Below are positions 8,215 to 17,168 of a stretch of 50,439 nt of DNA, piece by piece. The translations under genes and the position numbers were made by a program. Where the stretch lies: contig DASXYT010000082.1 of assembly GCA_036502345.1 (NCBI GenBank), positions 1 through 50,439 on the forward strand. Direction: 5' to 3'. Below the pieces are notes generated by a model, which saw only the letters and a list, made by a program, of their open reading frames with translations, did no database searches and was not told the DNA's origin. The DNA is from DATEPR01 sp036502345 (lineage in GTDB: Bacteria; Actinomycetota; Actinomycetes; Mycobacteriales; Pseudonocardiaceae). Each line of letters begins with the position of its first letter. The stretch's first letter is position 1.

Positions 8215-11200
8215 GCCACGCAGCACCTCGTCCAGCGCGGCCTGGCCATCCGGCGCGCGCTGGGGGAGCCGGGCGACGAGGTCGGCGAGATGGACCCCGT
8301 CGATCTCGCCGAGGATCGAATCAACCTCAGCGAACGACAACCCGGGAGGCACGTCCGCCAGCCGATAGTCGTTGGGGCTGCCGGTCTGGAAGCCGACCAC
8401 GGCGGCAGCGAGGCGATGTGCCAAGGCCTTTCGCGGATCACCCCCGGATGCGTCGAGGTAGCCGGCCAGGTTGCTGTGGCCGAACTCGATGCCCTCGGGA
8501 TCGAGTGCCAGGTACTTCAACCGAAGAGCGTCGGTTTCCAGGATGACGGCTCGCTCCGGATGGGACCGGGACATTTCGATGGCGCCCTGGGCTGACAGCG
8601 TTGTGCCAAGCATGCTGACGTCGTTCTCCCGGAGGAAAACCCGCCGACACCACTGCACCAGTTCGGCAGCCTCACTGACTCGGCCCAGTTCGAACAAGGG
8701 CGCGATGTTGTTGAAGATGGTCCTCGCCTGTCGGAGCACAGGAACCCCACGGGCACGCTCGGATGCGTTGTTCTCGGTGTTGAGGTCCAATGAGAGTTGC
8801 CAGAGGCCGAGTTGTCGCGCGGCGAGAGCGCCGATGTTGAGGCTCATCTCACGGACGTTCCATGGCATCTCGATCTCATTGTCGTCAGCCTGGTCGGCGA
8901 GGCTGACCATCTCCGCGCGGTGCTGCTCGACCGCGTCGAGGACCTCCTGATAGTGACCCATCGAGAACAGGATCTGCTGTCGTTGCACGTCGTCGCCCAG
9001 CCTGGTCCAGGGGCCGAAATTGGCGCGGGCGGTGTAGTCCGACTTGATTTCGGCCAAGGCCAGTGCCTGTCCGAGCAGGCCACTGTCGCGATAGAGACTG
9101 ATCAGGTCGGAGGCGATGATCGAAGCTTCGCCGAACTCCGCACCGGCGACCGCGGCATCCAGGAGCCGACGGAGCTCGATCGTGGCTTCGTCAGGATGCA
9201 GGATGGCCAATGCACTGGCGTGTGTGTGCGCCACCTGCTGTCCGATGCCGGTACCGCGGGCCGCGGCCACGGCTGTGGCGAGCGGGGGCAGTAGGGCGGC
9301 GGCTGCGGCAGGCGACCTGTCGCGCTGCAGCACAGAAATCGCAGCAGCGTCGAGTTCGCGCCAACGCCGCTGGCGCAGCAGATAGGGGGTGGCGGACCGG
9401 GCCGAACGCAGCACCAGCAAACCGAGTCGCTCCTCCTGTTCCCGCTCGATCGCATGAGCGAGCGACGACATCCAGTAGTTGCCGGCTTCGATCTCCACCG
9501 CGTCCGAGAACTCGGAGCTCACACCGGCCCGCACTGTCTCGGCGACGCCCGGATGGATGCGATATTCAAGATGCTGATCGCTGCTCACCGCCACCAGAGC
9601 CGCGTCGAGTAATGGCTGCAGGGTCGCATCCAAGTGCGCCCATTTGGTTCCGACCACCTGATCGGTGCGGTCGTCCTCTTCCAGGCAGCACAGGAACTGG
9701 AAGAACTGGGCCGACTCCGATGGCAGGCCGGCTATCGCCGCCAGGGTCCAACCCTGCAGCACAGCAAGGAAGTTGGCGTCACCGGCCGCGGATTCGCCGC
9801 GCAGGAACGGTTCCAGCCGGATTCCCTGGCGCTGCCACGTCCGATCCGCTTCGGCCAGTTGAGCCGCGAGCCGGTCCGGGTCGGCCGCGTAGCCCTCCGC
9901 CAGCTCGATCAGTTTCGGATGGCCCTGCACCACAGTGAGCGCGCGGCGAGCCAGTTCGACATCGCTGCCGTCGATCAACTCCCGCAGGTTCGGCAGTTCC
10001 CGGGCCAGCAACACCGCTTCCTGCAACGACAACGCGTGCACCGGCTCGACCAGCACCGAATCGACCAACCCGAGTGGCCGCCGCCGAGAAGTCAACACCA
10101 ATCGAGACAGACCCCGGTGTGCCGTCAGCGCCTCGATCAGCAGCGCCCATCGCTCGTCCCGCCAGTCGCCCGCGTCGGTGAGCAGCGACTCGACATTGTC
10201 CAGCACGATCAGTATCCGGTTCTGTTCCAGCAGTTCGGTCAGCGCCGGCAGCCATCGGCGCAACTCCGCCGTGTCGCCGACGAGATGCGCCAGTTTGAGG
10301 CCGGGCAACTGCTGTTCCAGCGCGAACGCGAAATCGGACAACGACGTCGAGATGTCGTGGCCCTCCGGCGGCGCTGCGTGCCAGGCCATCGCGGGGAACG
10401 ACTCCTGGTGGGTGTACGCCAGTTCGAGCACACACGCGGTCTTGCCAGCGCCCGCCATCCCGTGGAACAGGATTCCGCTGCGACCGCTGCGTGGCGCCAG
10501 CGCGGTCGTGGCGCGGGTCATCGGTCCCACCCGGCCGACGAACCGCTCCGGCTGCGGTGGGAAGCCGGCCAGTGTCAGCCGTTCAGCGTCGAACACCAGG
10601 GGAGCACCCGGTGGTGGCACCAGCCGTAACTCACTCGCACGCGGCCCGAACAGCGTCGGCGTCGCCACCGACAGCGCGGGCGCGGCAGGCGTGGGCGGCT
10701 GCACGGCCACCTGCGACAGGGACAACGCCAGCGCGCGAGCCACCGACTGTCCCTTGCCGAGGACCAGGTTGTAGAACGACCCGGACAACGCGATCGCGAA
10801 GTCGTCGATCACCGGGTAGCGCATCGCGAGCACAGCGCAGTCCAGCTTGCCGGCCACCTCGGTCGCGATGGCCGGCAGTGCCCCGGTTTCGGCAGGCGTG
10901 TCGACCGTCCGGGTGGCCGGCGCCAACCCCAGCAGGTGCAGGTGTTCGGTCGCTGTCACCGCAGCCGATTCACACGCGGACAACGTGACCAGCTTGATCT
11001 GGCCGGCAGCCAGGTCGAGCAACTCGACCAGGTCGGTGCTGGTGATCAGGTCGTGCTGCCCGGTCTCGTCCTCCAACACCAGCCCGGCCGGCAGCCCGTG
11101 GCCGGACAGGTGCACCACGTCCCACCCCGCGTCCTCCAGCAGGGCGTCCCGCAGACGTTCCCGTGACGCGCCGTACTGCAGCACGCGTAACTCGATGCCC

Positions 11201-11748
11201 TTGTCGTTGACCGCCGCGATGTCGTGCATCAGCCGGGCCAGCGCGAAGCGTTCCTTACGCAGGTTCAGCGCGCCCGCGTCCTCGGGCAGGCTGAACACGG
11301 CCAGCATCCGCAGCCGCTCACCGATGTCGGTCTTGCGCAGCGGGCGGTGCGGCTGCTGGTCGACGATGAAGCCGACGCGGTGCCCGGCCAACGTCCGCCC
11401 GGCCACCCGCGCCAACTCCCACGGCAGGTAGGCCAGCACACCGGCATCGGCGGGGACCTCGATCCGCACCGGCCGCCGTTCCCGGGCCAACACGGCCGCG
11501 ATGGCACCGAAGACCTGCTCGGTGATCCACTCGCCGACTCCGGCCACCAGTTCGGCCTCGTGTGCCAACCGGCGGTCCGGGGCGGCGTTGCGCCACAGGT
11601 AGCCGTGCAGGTCGTGGAACGCGCCGTACTGCCACTGCCGAGGGTCCAGATCGACCTGGTGATCAGCGAGGAACGTACCGGCGTCGGTCAGCCGCCAGCG
11701 CCAGCGCGTCGGACCGGCGTAGTCGAGCACCTCGAGCCGCAACTCCAC
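8203..11748 (-). CDS. CHAT-domain protease fused to a STAND-type NTPase and helical repeats
   Basis: An 1,181-residue cytoplasmic protein with no signal peptide. The N-terminal 340 residues are a caspase-like CHAT domain with the catalytic dyad visible: His217 in HLSGHG and Cys259 in LSACES. A P-loop NTPase follows (GMAGAGKT, about 430-437; Walker B-like ILIVLDNVESLL about 80-90 residues later), then a long helical, TPR-like C-terminal half. This protease-NTPase-sensor layout resembles STAND proteins of signalling and biological conflict. It follows the PBP-like gene by 19 bases, so the two form an operon. It contains two rare TTA leucine codons (+ strand 11188-11190 and 10626-10628). The target and trigger are unknown. 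Confidence 0.88.
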   Translation of the reverse strand: MELRLEVLDYAGPTRWRWRLTDAGTFLADHQVDLDPRQWQYGAFHDLHGYLWRNAAPDRRLAHEAELVAGVGEWITEQVFGAIAAVLARERRPVRIEVPADAGVLAYLPWELARVAGRTLAGHRVGFIVDQQPHRPLRKTDIGERLRMLAVFSLPEDAGALNLRKERFALARLMHDIAAVNDKGIELRVLQYGASRERLRDALLEDAGWDVVHLSGHGLPAGLVLEDETGQHDLITSTDLVELLDLAAGQIKLVTLSACESAAVTATEHLHLLGLAPATRTVDTPAETGALPAIATEVAGKLDCAVLAMRYPVIDDFAIALSGSFYNLVLGKGQSVARALALSLSQVAVQPPTPAAPALSVATPTLFGPRASELRLVPPPGAPLVFDAERLTLAGFPPQPERFVGRVGPMTRATTALAPRSGRSGILFHGMAGAGKTACVLELAYTHQESFPAMAWHAAPPEGHDISTSLSDFAFALEQQLPGLKLAHLVGDTAELRRWLPALTELLEQNRILIVLDNVESLLTDAGDWRDERWALLIEALTAHRGLSRLVLTSRRRPLGLVDSVLVEPVHALSLQEAVLLARELPNLRELIDGSDVELARRALTVVQGHPKLIELAEGYAADPDRLAAQLAEADRTWQRQGIRLEPFLRGESAAGDANFLAVLQGWTLAAIAGLPSESAQFFQFLCCLEEDDRTDQVVGTKWAHLDATLQPLLDAALVAVSSDQHLEYRIHPGVAETVRAGVSSEFSDAVEIEAGNYWMSSLAHAIEREQEERLGLLVLRSARSATPYLLRQRRWRELDAAAISVLQRDRSPAAAAALLPPLATAVAAARGTGIGQQVAHTHASALAILHPDEATIELRRLLDAAVAGAEFGEASIIASDLISLYRDSGLLGQALALAEIKSDYTARANFGPWTRLGDDVQRQQILFSMGHYQEVLDAVEQHRAEMVSLADQADDNEIEMPWNVREMSLNIGALAARQLGLWQLSLDLNTENNASERARGVPVLRQARTIFNNIAPLFELGRVSEAAELVQWCRRVFLRENDVSMLGTTLSAQGAIEMSRSHPERAVILETDALRLKYLALDPEGIEFGHSNLAGYLDASGGDPRKALAHRLAAAVVGFQTGSPNDYRLADVPPGLSFAEVDSILGEIDGVHLADLVARLPQRAPDGQAALDEVLRGSVG

Positions 11749-11767
11749 GCCTCTCTGTCGTGGCCTC

Positions 11768-13036
11768 TCAGCACCGTGTTACCGGTCCGGCCACCCCCCG
11801 ATAGGTCAGCACGCCACTCGCGGACAATTGCACGATCGGGATCGGCCTGTCCACCGGATCACCGGCCTTGTCGAAGCACAGGTCGCCACTCGCGCCGTGC
11901 ACCGTGGTGAGTACGCCCCTGGCGGCGGCCACAGCCGTCAGCACGGCGTCGTGCGACACGATCGCGACACCGTCGTCCAGCGCGTCGGCGGCCTCCTTGG
12001 GGAACACGCGCCGGAACCCGTCGGCCGACTGGCCGGACAACCTCCCCGGGCTGGCCTGTGCGGTGAAGTAGACATCCATGTTGGCCGAGGCCGGGGACCA
12101 CAGATCGGTGTGCCCGAGCAGGCTGGCCGCGTCGCTGCCGGTCAGCACCGTCAGCGGCCGGGTCCTGGCACACGACCGGGTGGCCAGCCGGGACAGCGTG
12201 GCTGGCAGGGCTGCCGCCGTGCCGGCGAAGTAGACGACGTTCACGTGCGACCGGCACACGCCGTCGCCACCGGCCGTGGCACTGGCCGCCAGCACGGTGG
12301 CCGCCGCCGGCACGCCGGAGTCGTACTCCGAGCCCGGCCCGACGATCTGGAAGTTCCTGCTGTGCAGGGCGAGCGCGTACGCGTCACCGAGCGCGATCGC
12401 GTAGCCGTCCGAGTCGTTCTCGTCCTGCATCAGCCACATCCTGGGCCGAGCGGGCAGTCGGTTGTGCGGATCGGGGTTCCCGTCCAGGAAGCGGATGGCG
12501 GCCAGCACCTCGTCCGGATAGCTCGGCGTGACGCGCACCAGCCCGCTGATCCCGGCCAGGTCACCGGTGCCGACCATCGCGATGTGCCGGCCGGCCAGCG
12601 CGTGCGCCAGGTCGGCGTCACCACTGCCCAGCCCGGTCACCGCGACCACGTGCTGGCCGGCGAGGGCGGCCGCGGTGGGCTGTGCCGCGCTGTCGTCGGT
12701 CAACAGCAACCGAACCAGTTTCGTGGCAGGTGCGCCGGCCGGATGATTGATCTCGTACTGGGCCAGATAGGCGCCCTCGATCGCGTGTCGACCGTTCGGC
12801 CCGACGACGACCGCGATGCTCAGATAAGGCTTCTTGGTGCTGGTCACCCAGTTGTTCTGTTCGTGGACCAGATTCTCCACCGACCGCAGGTTCTTGTTGA
12901 ACACGTGAGCGCCGTCGGTCACGTACACCGGTGGCGGTGGACTCGGCTGTAGTGCGTAGGCAACGCCCCCCGCGGCTGCCAGCACAATGACGAACAGTGT
13001 GACGATCAGTCTCGGATGTCGTCGCCACCAGGGCAT
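11768..13036 (-). CDS. Membrane-anchored periplasmic-binding-protein-like (type I PBP fold) protein
   Basis: A 422-residue protein. A short basic head (MPWWRRHPR) and one hydrophobic helix (about 10-28) anchor it, leaving the rest outside the cell. The body alternates beta-alpha segments (LSIAVVVGPNGRHAIEGAYLAQYEIN, AMVGTGDLAGISGLVRVTPSY, FQIVGPGSEYDSGVP), recalling LivK-like ABC substrate-binding proteins. No lipobox or transporter permease/ATPase is nearby, so a ligand-sensing role beside the CHAT-STAND gene is more likely than transport (inference). The ATG has a strong GGGGGAGG ribosome site upstream. The fold assignment rests on segment pattern only. Confidence 0.65.
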   Translation of the reverse strand: MPWWRRHPRLIVTLFVIVLAAAGGVAYALQPSPPPPVYVTDGAHVFNKNLRSVENLVHEQNNWVTSTKKPYLSIAVVVGPNGRHAIEGAYLAQYEINHPAGAPATKLVRLLLTDDSAAQPTAAALAGQHVVAVTGLGSGDADLAHALAGRHIAMVGTGDLAGISGLVRVTPSYPDEVLAAIRFLDGNPDPHNRLPARPRMWLMQDENDSDGYAIALGDAYALALHSRNFQIVGPGSEYDSGVPAAATVLAASATAGGDGVCRSHVNVVYFAGTAAALPATLSRLATRSCARTRPLTVLTGSDAASLLGHTDLWSPASANMDVYFTAQASPGRLSGQSADGFRRVFPKEAADALDDGVAIVSHDAVLTAVAAARGVLTTVHGASGDLCFDKAGDPVDRPIPIVQLSASGVLTYRGVAGPVTRC

Positions 13037-13225
13037 ACTTCGGCCTCCCCCTCGTTACCCCAACCAGTTCCCACACATTCCGGCCACCTGTGAAAATGGT
13101 GGTGATGCGTTTATGGGCATTTCCTGGACACCGCGCCCGGGCATTTTCCCTGGCGCGGCCGGACTGATTGTGGTGCGACGAGGCGACCGAATACAGCCGC
13201 TGTTCGGGTTGCGGAGCGGGTGAAC
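13037..13225. promoter_or_regulatory. Upstream region of the PBP-CHAT operon with a direct repeat
   Basis: This 189-bp gap separates the cyclophilin lipoprotein gene from the PBP-like gene, both on the minus strand. Two near-identical copies, GGGCATTTCCTGG (13115-13127) and GGGCATTTTCCCTGG (13139-13153), start 24 bp apart, a little over two helical turns. They could be a regulator site for the PBP-CHAT operon. No gene is visible. Confidence 0.3.
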
Positions 13226-14014
13226 TCAGCCGGCCACCGTGGCCGACGTGATGGTCACCTTGACCGCCGGTGCGCCGTCCTGGGGGTCGGCGCCCTGGGC
13301 GACACCGGCCTTCGCGATCTTGGCAAGCACCGCGAGACCGGCGGGCGACACCTGGCCGAACACCGCGTAGGTCGGCGGCAGCTCGGAGTCGGAGTACACC
13401 AGGAAGAACTGGCTGCCGCCGCTGTGCGGCTGACCGGTGTTGGCCATCGCCAGGGTGCCCTTCGCGTACAGCGAAGCGCCCTGGGCGCCCGGTGCGTTCG
13501 GCAGGTCCGTCGGATTCTCGTCCGGGATGGTGTAGCCGGGGCCACCGGTACCGGTACCGGTCGGGTCACCGCACTGCAGCACCTTCAGCGAGGACGCCGA
13601 GGTCAGCCGGTGGCACGGCGTCTGGTTGAAGTAGCCCTTGGTGGCCAGGAACGCGAAGCTGGCCACCGTGCAGGGCGCCTTGGACCTCGGCATGACCATC
13701 GGGATGTCGCCCTGCGAGGTGTGCAGGGTGACGGTCACCGTGCCGGCCCGCGACGCCGACCTGGGCGGCAGGCCCTCGTTGTGACCGGACGGCGCGGGCT
13801 GGTCCGGCGTCGCCGTGAAGTCACACGTGCTGGAGCCGGTCGTGGGCAGCGGGCTCGCCTGGGTGGTCGCCGCGGGCGGCTGCGCTGCCGGTTGCGTGCT
13901 GGGCGCACCGCCCGACGCGGCCGGGGTGCTGGACTGTCCGCAACCGGCCACCAGCCCGAGCAGGGCGGTGACCGCGGCGCACATCATTGCGGCGCGCCGA
14001 TTACTGGCGGTCAT
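13226..14014 (-). CDS. Secreted cyclophilin-type peptidyl-prolyl isomerase (lipoprotein)
   Basis: A 262-residue lipoprotein with an N-terminal signal and a lipobox ending at Cys (LLGLVAGC), then a Pro/Ala/Ser/Thr-rich spacer and a cyclophilin domain (about residues 95-262). Family landmarks are PCHR, QCGDPTGTGTGGPGYTIPDE, the GTLAMANTG strand and GSQFFLVYSDSELPPTYAVFG. It should speed proline isomerisation in exported proteins. Extra cysteines (PCT, PCHR, QCGD) suggest disulfides. The ATG at 14014 is chosen because it gives the complete lipoprotein signal and is preceded by GAAAGGGG; the upstream open frame is a shadow of the neighbouring gene. It is a tandem duplicate of the next gene upstream. 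Confidence 0.92.
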   Translation of the reverse strand: MTASNRRAAMMCAAVTALLGLVAGCGQSSTPAASGGAPSTQPAAQPPAATTQASPLPTTGSSTCDFTATPDQPAPSGHNEGLPPRSASRAGTVTVTLHTSQGDIPMVMPRSKAPCTVASFAFLATKGYFNQTPCHRLTSASSLKVLQCGDPTGTGTGGPGYTIPDENPTDLPNAPGAQGASLYAKGTLAMANTGQPHSGGSQFFLVYSDSELPPTYAVFGQVSPAGLAVLAKIAKAGVAQGADPQDGAPAVKVTITSATVAG

Positions 14015-14051
14015 GCCGCCCCTTTCGTACTGGTGGACCGGTTTGGTTGGT

Positions 14052-14960
14052 TCAGCTGGCGGTGACGAGAGCCTGGGTGATCGTGACCGGGTTCTTCGGC
14101 TTGCCGTCGTTCGGCGTGGTCTGGCCGCTGCTCGGGTCGGTGCCCGGCGTGATGCCGGCGGCCTCGATCTTGTGCAGCACGTTGAGGCCCGCGGCCGAGA
14201 CGGAGCCGAACACGGTGTAGTCCGGCGGCAGCTGGGAGTCCTGGTAGACCAGGAAGAACTGGCTGCCACCCGAGTGCGCCTGGCCGCTGTTGGCCATGGC
14301 CAGCGTGCCGGCCGGGTAGACCACCGGGGCCTCCTGGCCCGCGGGTACCGGCGTGGTGCTGGGCGCGGCCTTCAGGGTCTTCGGCTTCTCGTCCGGGATC
14401 GAGTACCCGGGACCACCGCTGCCGCTGCCGGTCGGGTCACCGCACTGCAGCACGAACAGCGGGTTCGGGTTCGGGTAGTCGGTGATCCGGTGGCACGGGG
14501 TGTTGTCGAAGAACTTGGTGGTGACCAGGTGCAGCATGCTCTGCACCGTGCACGGCGCCTCGGCCTTGTTCAGGGTCAGCGGGATGTCGCCCGCCGTGGT
14601 CTTCAGCGTCACCGCGGTGGTGCCGGTCTTCGGCGTCGACGCCGGGTCGGCCGGCATGCCCTCGATCTTGCCTGTCGGGGCCGGTGCGCTCGGGGTGGTC
14701 TGGTACTTGCACGGACCCTTGGTCGTCACCGGCGGCGGGCTCGATGTCGTAGGGGCTGCGCTGCCCGAGGGCGACGCGGCCGCTGTGCCGCCGTGACCTG
14801 CTGTGGCGACGAGATAGACACCACCCACGACGACGACCACCGCGACCACGGTCACGATGACCGCGGTCAGCCTGCGACGTCGCGCTCGCTCGACGCGCCG
14901 CGCCAGCTGACGTTCCAGCTTGCGCTTCGCTGCCTGGCGGCGCTGCTCGTTGCTCGGCAC
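14052..14960 (-). CDS. ppiB: Membrane-anchored cyclophilin-type peptidyl-prolyl isomerase
   Basis: A 302-residue protein. A highly basic cytoplasmic head (residues 1-30, many Arg/Lys) is followed by one membrane helix (about 31-53, TAVIVTVVAVVVVVGGVYLV), a Ser/Thr/Pro linker, and an extracytoplasmic cyclophilin domain (about 115-302) with PCHR, LQCGDPTGSGSGGPGYSIPDE and GSQFFLVYQDSQLPPDYTVFG. In gene order and shape it matches Rv2582 (ppiB) beside relA in mycobacteria. The GTG start follows GGGGAGGGG closely. It lies 37 bases upstream of the lipoprotein paralogue with the same fold, so the pair is probably one transcript from a recent duplication. Confidence 0.92.
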   Translation of the reverse strand: MPSNEQRRQAAKRKLERQLARRVERARRRRLTAVIVTVVAVVVVVGGVYLVATAGHGGTAAASPSGSAAPTTSSPPPVTTKGPCKYQTTPSAPAPTGKIEGMPADPASTPKTGTTAVTLKTTAGDIPLTLNKAEAPCTVQSMLHLVTTKFFDNTPCHRITDYPNPNPLFVLQCGDPTGSGSGGPGYSIPDEKPKTLKAAPSTTPVPAGQEAPVVYPAGTLAMANSGQAHSGGSQFFLVYQDSQLPPDYTVFGSVSAAGLNVLHKIEAAGITPGTDPSSGQTTPNDGKPKNPVTITQALVTAS

Positions 14961-15158
14961 CTGCCCCTCCCCGGGGTTGACTCATCCGACCGTGTGACAG
15001 CGCAGTCTAGGGCGAGGTGATGTGAGCACCGTGTGGTGGGCCGGTCCCGGTACGCTGTGAATCGCCTGGCAACGGCATCAACCGTTGGTCATGGAGCGTG
15101 GACCGGCTCACCATGGGGTGCGTTGGCACGCAAGTTTCGGCAAAACGGAGGTCCTGTC

Positions 15159-15881
15159 GTGCTGGTCGTCGGGTTCCCCACCGGGGCCCTACAGGCGAAC
15201 TGCTACCTGCTGGCCGCCGATGCCGGGGAGCCCTGCGTCATCGTCGATCCCGGCCAGGACGCGGTCGAGCCGATCATGGAGTCGATCAAGCAGCACCGGC
15301 TCTCGCCGGTCGCCGTGCTGCTCACCCACGGCCACTTCGACCACACGTACTCCGTGACGCCGGTGTGCGACGGGCAGGACATCCCGGCCTGGATCCACCC
15401 GGACGACAGGGACATGCTGTCCGACCCGATGCGCGGCCTGAGCAGCGACGCCACCGAGTTCTTCGGTGGCCGGATCGAGATGCGCGAGCCCACCCAGGTG
15501 CGCGAACTGGCCGACGGCGCCGAACTGGACCTGGCAGGCCTACGACTGGTCGTCGACCACACCCCGGGCCATACGGGCGGGTCGGTGACGTTCCGGACCG
15601 GTCCGGAGGGTCCCCAGGGCGCCAGCACTCTGCTGCTGGCCGGGGACACCCTGTTCGCCGGTTCGATCGGACGTTCCGACCTGCCTGGCGGCGATCCGCG
15701 TCGGCTGCTGGAGTCCTTGCGGGACAAGGTGCTCACGCTGGCCGACGACACGGTGGTGCTGCCGGGCCACGGCCCGACGACAACCATTGGCCGGGAGCGC
15801 GCGAGCAACCCGTTCCTCGTCGGCATCAACCGACAGGACGGTAACGACGCCACTCCGGCCGCACCGCACCGAGGACTGTGA
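15159..15881 (+). CDS. Metallo-beta-lactamase fold hydrolase (glyoxalase II-like)
   Basis: A 240-residue cytoplasmic hydrolase. The metal-binding motif HGHFDH is at residues 57-62. Further ligand motifs are HTPGHTGGS, LLAGDTLFAGSIGRSDLPGG and VLPGHGPTTTIGRE. The family hydrolyses thioesters such as hydroxyacyl-thiols; in a mycothiol-using organism the thiol partner is unlikely to be glutathione (inference). Its position between ppiB and hisS equals Rv2581c. The open frame extends upstream, but GTG 15159 is chosen because GGAGG (15147-15151) sits seven bases before it and the protein then begins with the conserved VVGFPTGALQANCYLL. hisS starts ten bases after its stop. Confidence 0.9.
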   Translation: MLVVGFPTGALQANCYLLAADAGEPCVIVDPGQDAVEPIMESIKQHRLSPVAVLLTHGHFDHTYSVTPVCDGQDIPAWIHPDDRDMLSDPMRGLSSDATEFFGGRIEMREPTQVRELADGAELDLAGLRLVVDHTPGHTGGSVTFRTGPEGPQGASTLLLAGDTLFAGSIGRSDLPGGDPRRLLESLRDKVLTLADDTVVLPGHGPTTTIGRERASNPFLVGINRQDGNDATPAAPHRGL

Positions 15882-15890
15882 CACGACATC

Positions 15891-17165
15891 ATGTCGACCT
15901 TTTCCGCCCCCAAGGGCATTCCGGAGTACTTCCCGCCGTCCAGCGCCGCGTTCGTCACCGCCCGCGAGACGCTGCTGCGGTCGGCGGCGCTGGCCGGTTA
16001 CGGCTACATCGAACTGCCGGTGTTCGAGGAGACCGCGCTGTACGCGCGGGGCGTCGGCGAGTCGACCGACGTGGTCAGCAAGGAGATGTACACCTTCCAG
16101 GACAAGGGTGGCCGCTCGGTCACGCTGCGCCCGGAGGGCACTGCCGGCGTGGTCCGCTCGGTCATCGAGCACAGCCTGGACCGGGGCCAGTTGCCGGTGA
16201 AGCTGAGCTACGCTGGACCGTTCTTCCGCTACGAGCGCCCGCAGGCCGGCCGCTACCGGCAGTTGCAGCAGGTCGGCATCGAGGCGATCGGCAGCGACGA
16301 CCCGGCGCTGGACGCCGAGGTGGTGGCCGTCGCGGACGCCGGCTTCCGGGCCGTCGGGCTGACCGGTTTCCGGCTGGAGATCACGTCGCTCGGTGACGCC
16401 GACTGCCGGCCCGCCTACCGGGACCTGCTGCAGCGGTTCCTCGGCGGCCTGCCGCTGGACGAGGACACGCGGCGGCGGGCCGAGCTGAACCCGTTGCGGG
16501 TACTGGACGACAAGCGGCCCGAGATGCAGGCGTTGCTGGCCGACGCGCCGCTGATGGTGGACCACCTGTGCGACGCGTGCCGTGAGCACTACGACCGGGT
16601 CAAGGGCTACCTCACCGATCTCGGCGTGAAGTTCGTCGAGAACACCAGGATGGTGCGCGGCCTGGACTACTACACGCGCACCACGTTCGAGTTCGTGCAC
16701 GACGGGCTGGGCTCGCAGTCCGGCATCGGCGGCGGCGGTCGCTACGACGGCCTGATGGCCGAACTGGGCGGCCAGCCGCTGTCCGGGATCGGGTTCGGGC
16801 TGGGTGTCGACCGCACGGTGCTGGCCGCCGAGGCAGAGGGGCTGACCGTCGGCGACCGGACCCGGTGTGACGTGTTCTGCGTGCCGCTGGGCGACGCTGC
16901 CAAGGACCGGCTGGTGGGCGTGGCCGGCGCGCTGCGGGCGACCGGCGTGCGGGTCGACCTGGCGTACGGCGGCAAGGGCCTGAAGGGCGCGATGAAGGCG
17001 GCTGACCGGTCCGGCGCCAGGTACGCGGTGGTGATCGGCGAGCGCGATCTGGCGGAGAGCGTGGCGCAGTTGAAGGAACTGTCCTCCGGTGACCAGCGGC
17101 CGGTGCCGCTGGTGGACCTGGTCGATGCGGTGCACGAGGCGCTCGCCCTGCCCGGCTCGGCGTGA
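15891..17165 (+). CDS. hisS: Histidyl-tRNA synthetase
   Basis: A 424-residue class II aminoacyl-tRNA synthetase that charges tRNA-His. Motif 1 region is visible around FFRYERPQAGRYRQLQQVGIEAIG (motif 2), with the His-binding segments VRGLDYYTRTTFEF and SGIGGGGRYDGLMAELGG (about residues 255-290) and motif 3 near GIGFGLGVDRTVLA. The anticodon-binding domain forms the last 100 residues. The ATG at 15891 follows the hydrolase gene by nine bases and the next gene begins three bases after its stop, so all three are one transcription unit. Confidence 0.97.
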   Translation: MSTFSAPKGIPEYFPPSSAAFVTARETLLRSAALAGYGYIELPVFEETALYARGVGESTDVVSKEMYTFQDKGGRSVTLRPEGTAGVVRSVIEHSLDRGQLPVKLSYAGPFFRYERPQAGRYRQLQQVGIEAIGSDDPALDAEVVAVADAGFRAVGLTGFRLEITSLGDADCRPAYRDLLQRFLGGLPLDEDTRRRAELNPLRVLDDKRPEMQALLADAPLMVDHLCDACREHYDRVKGYLTDLGVKFVENTRMVRGLDYYTRTTFEFVHDGLGSQSGIGGGGRYDGLMAELGGQPLSGIGFGLGVDRTVLAAEAEGLTVGDRTRCDVFCVPLGDAAKDRLVGVAGALRATGVRVDLAYGGKGLKGAMKAADRSGARYAVVIGERDLAESVAQLKELSSGDQRPVPLVDLVDAVHEALALPGSA

Positions 17166-17168
17166 CCC

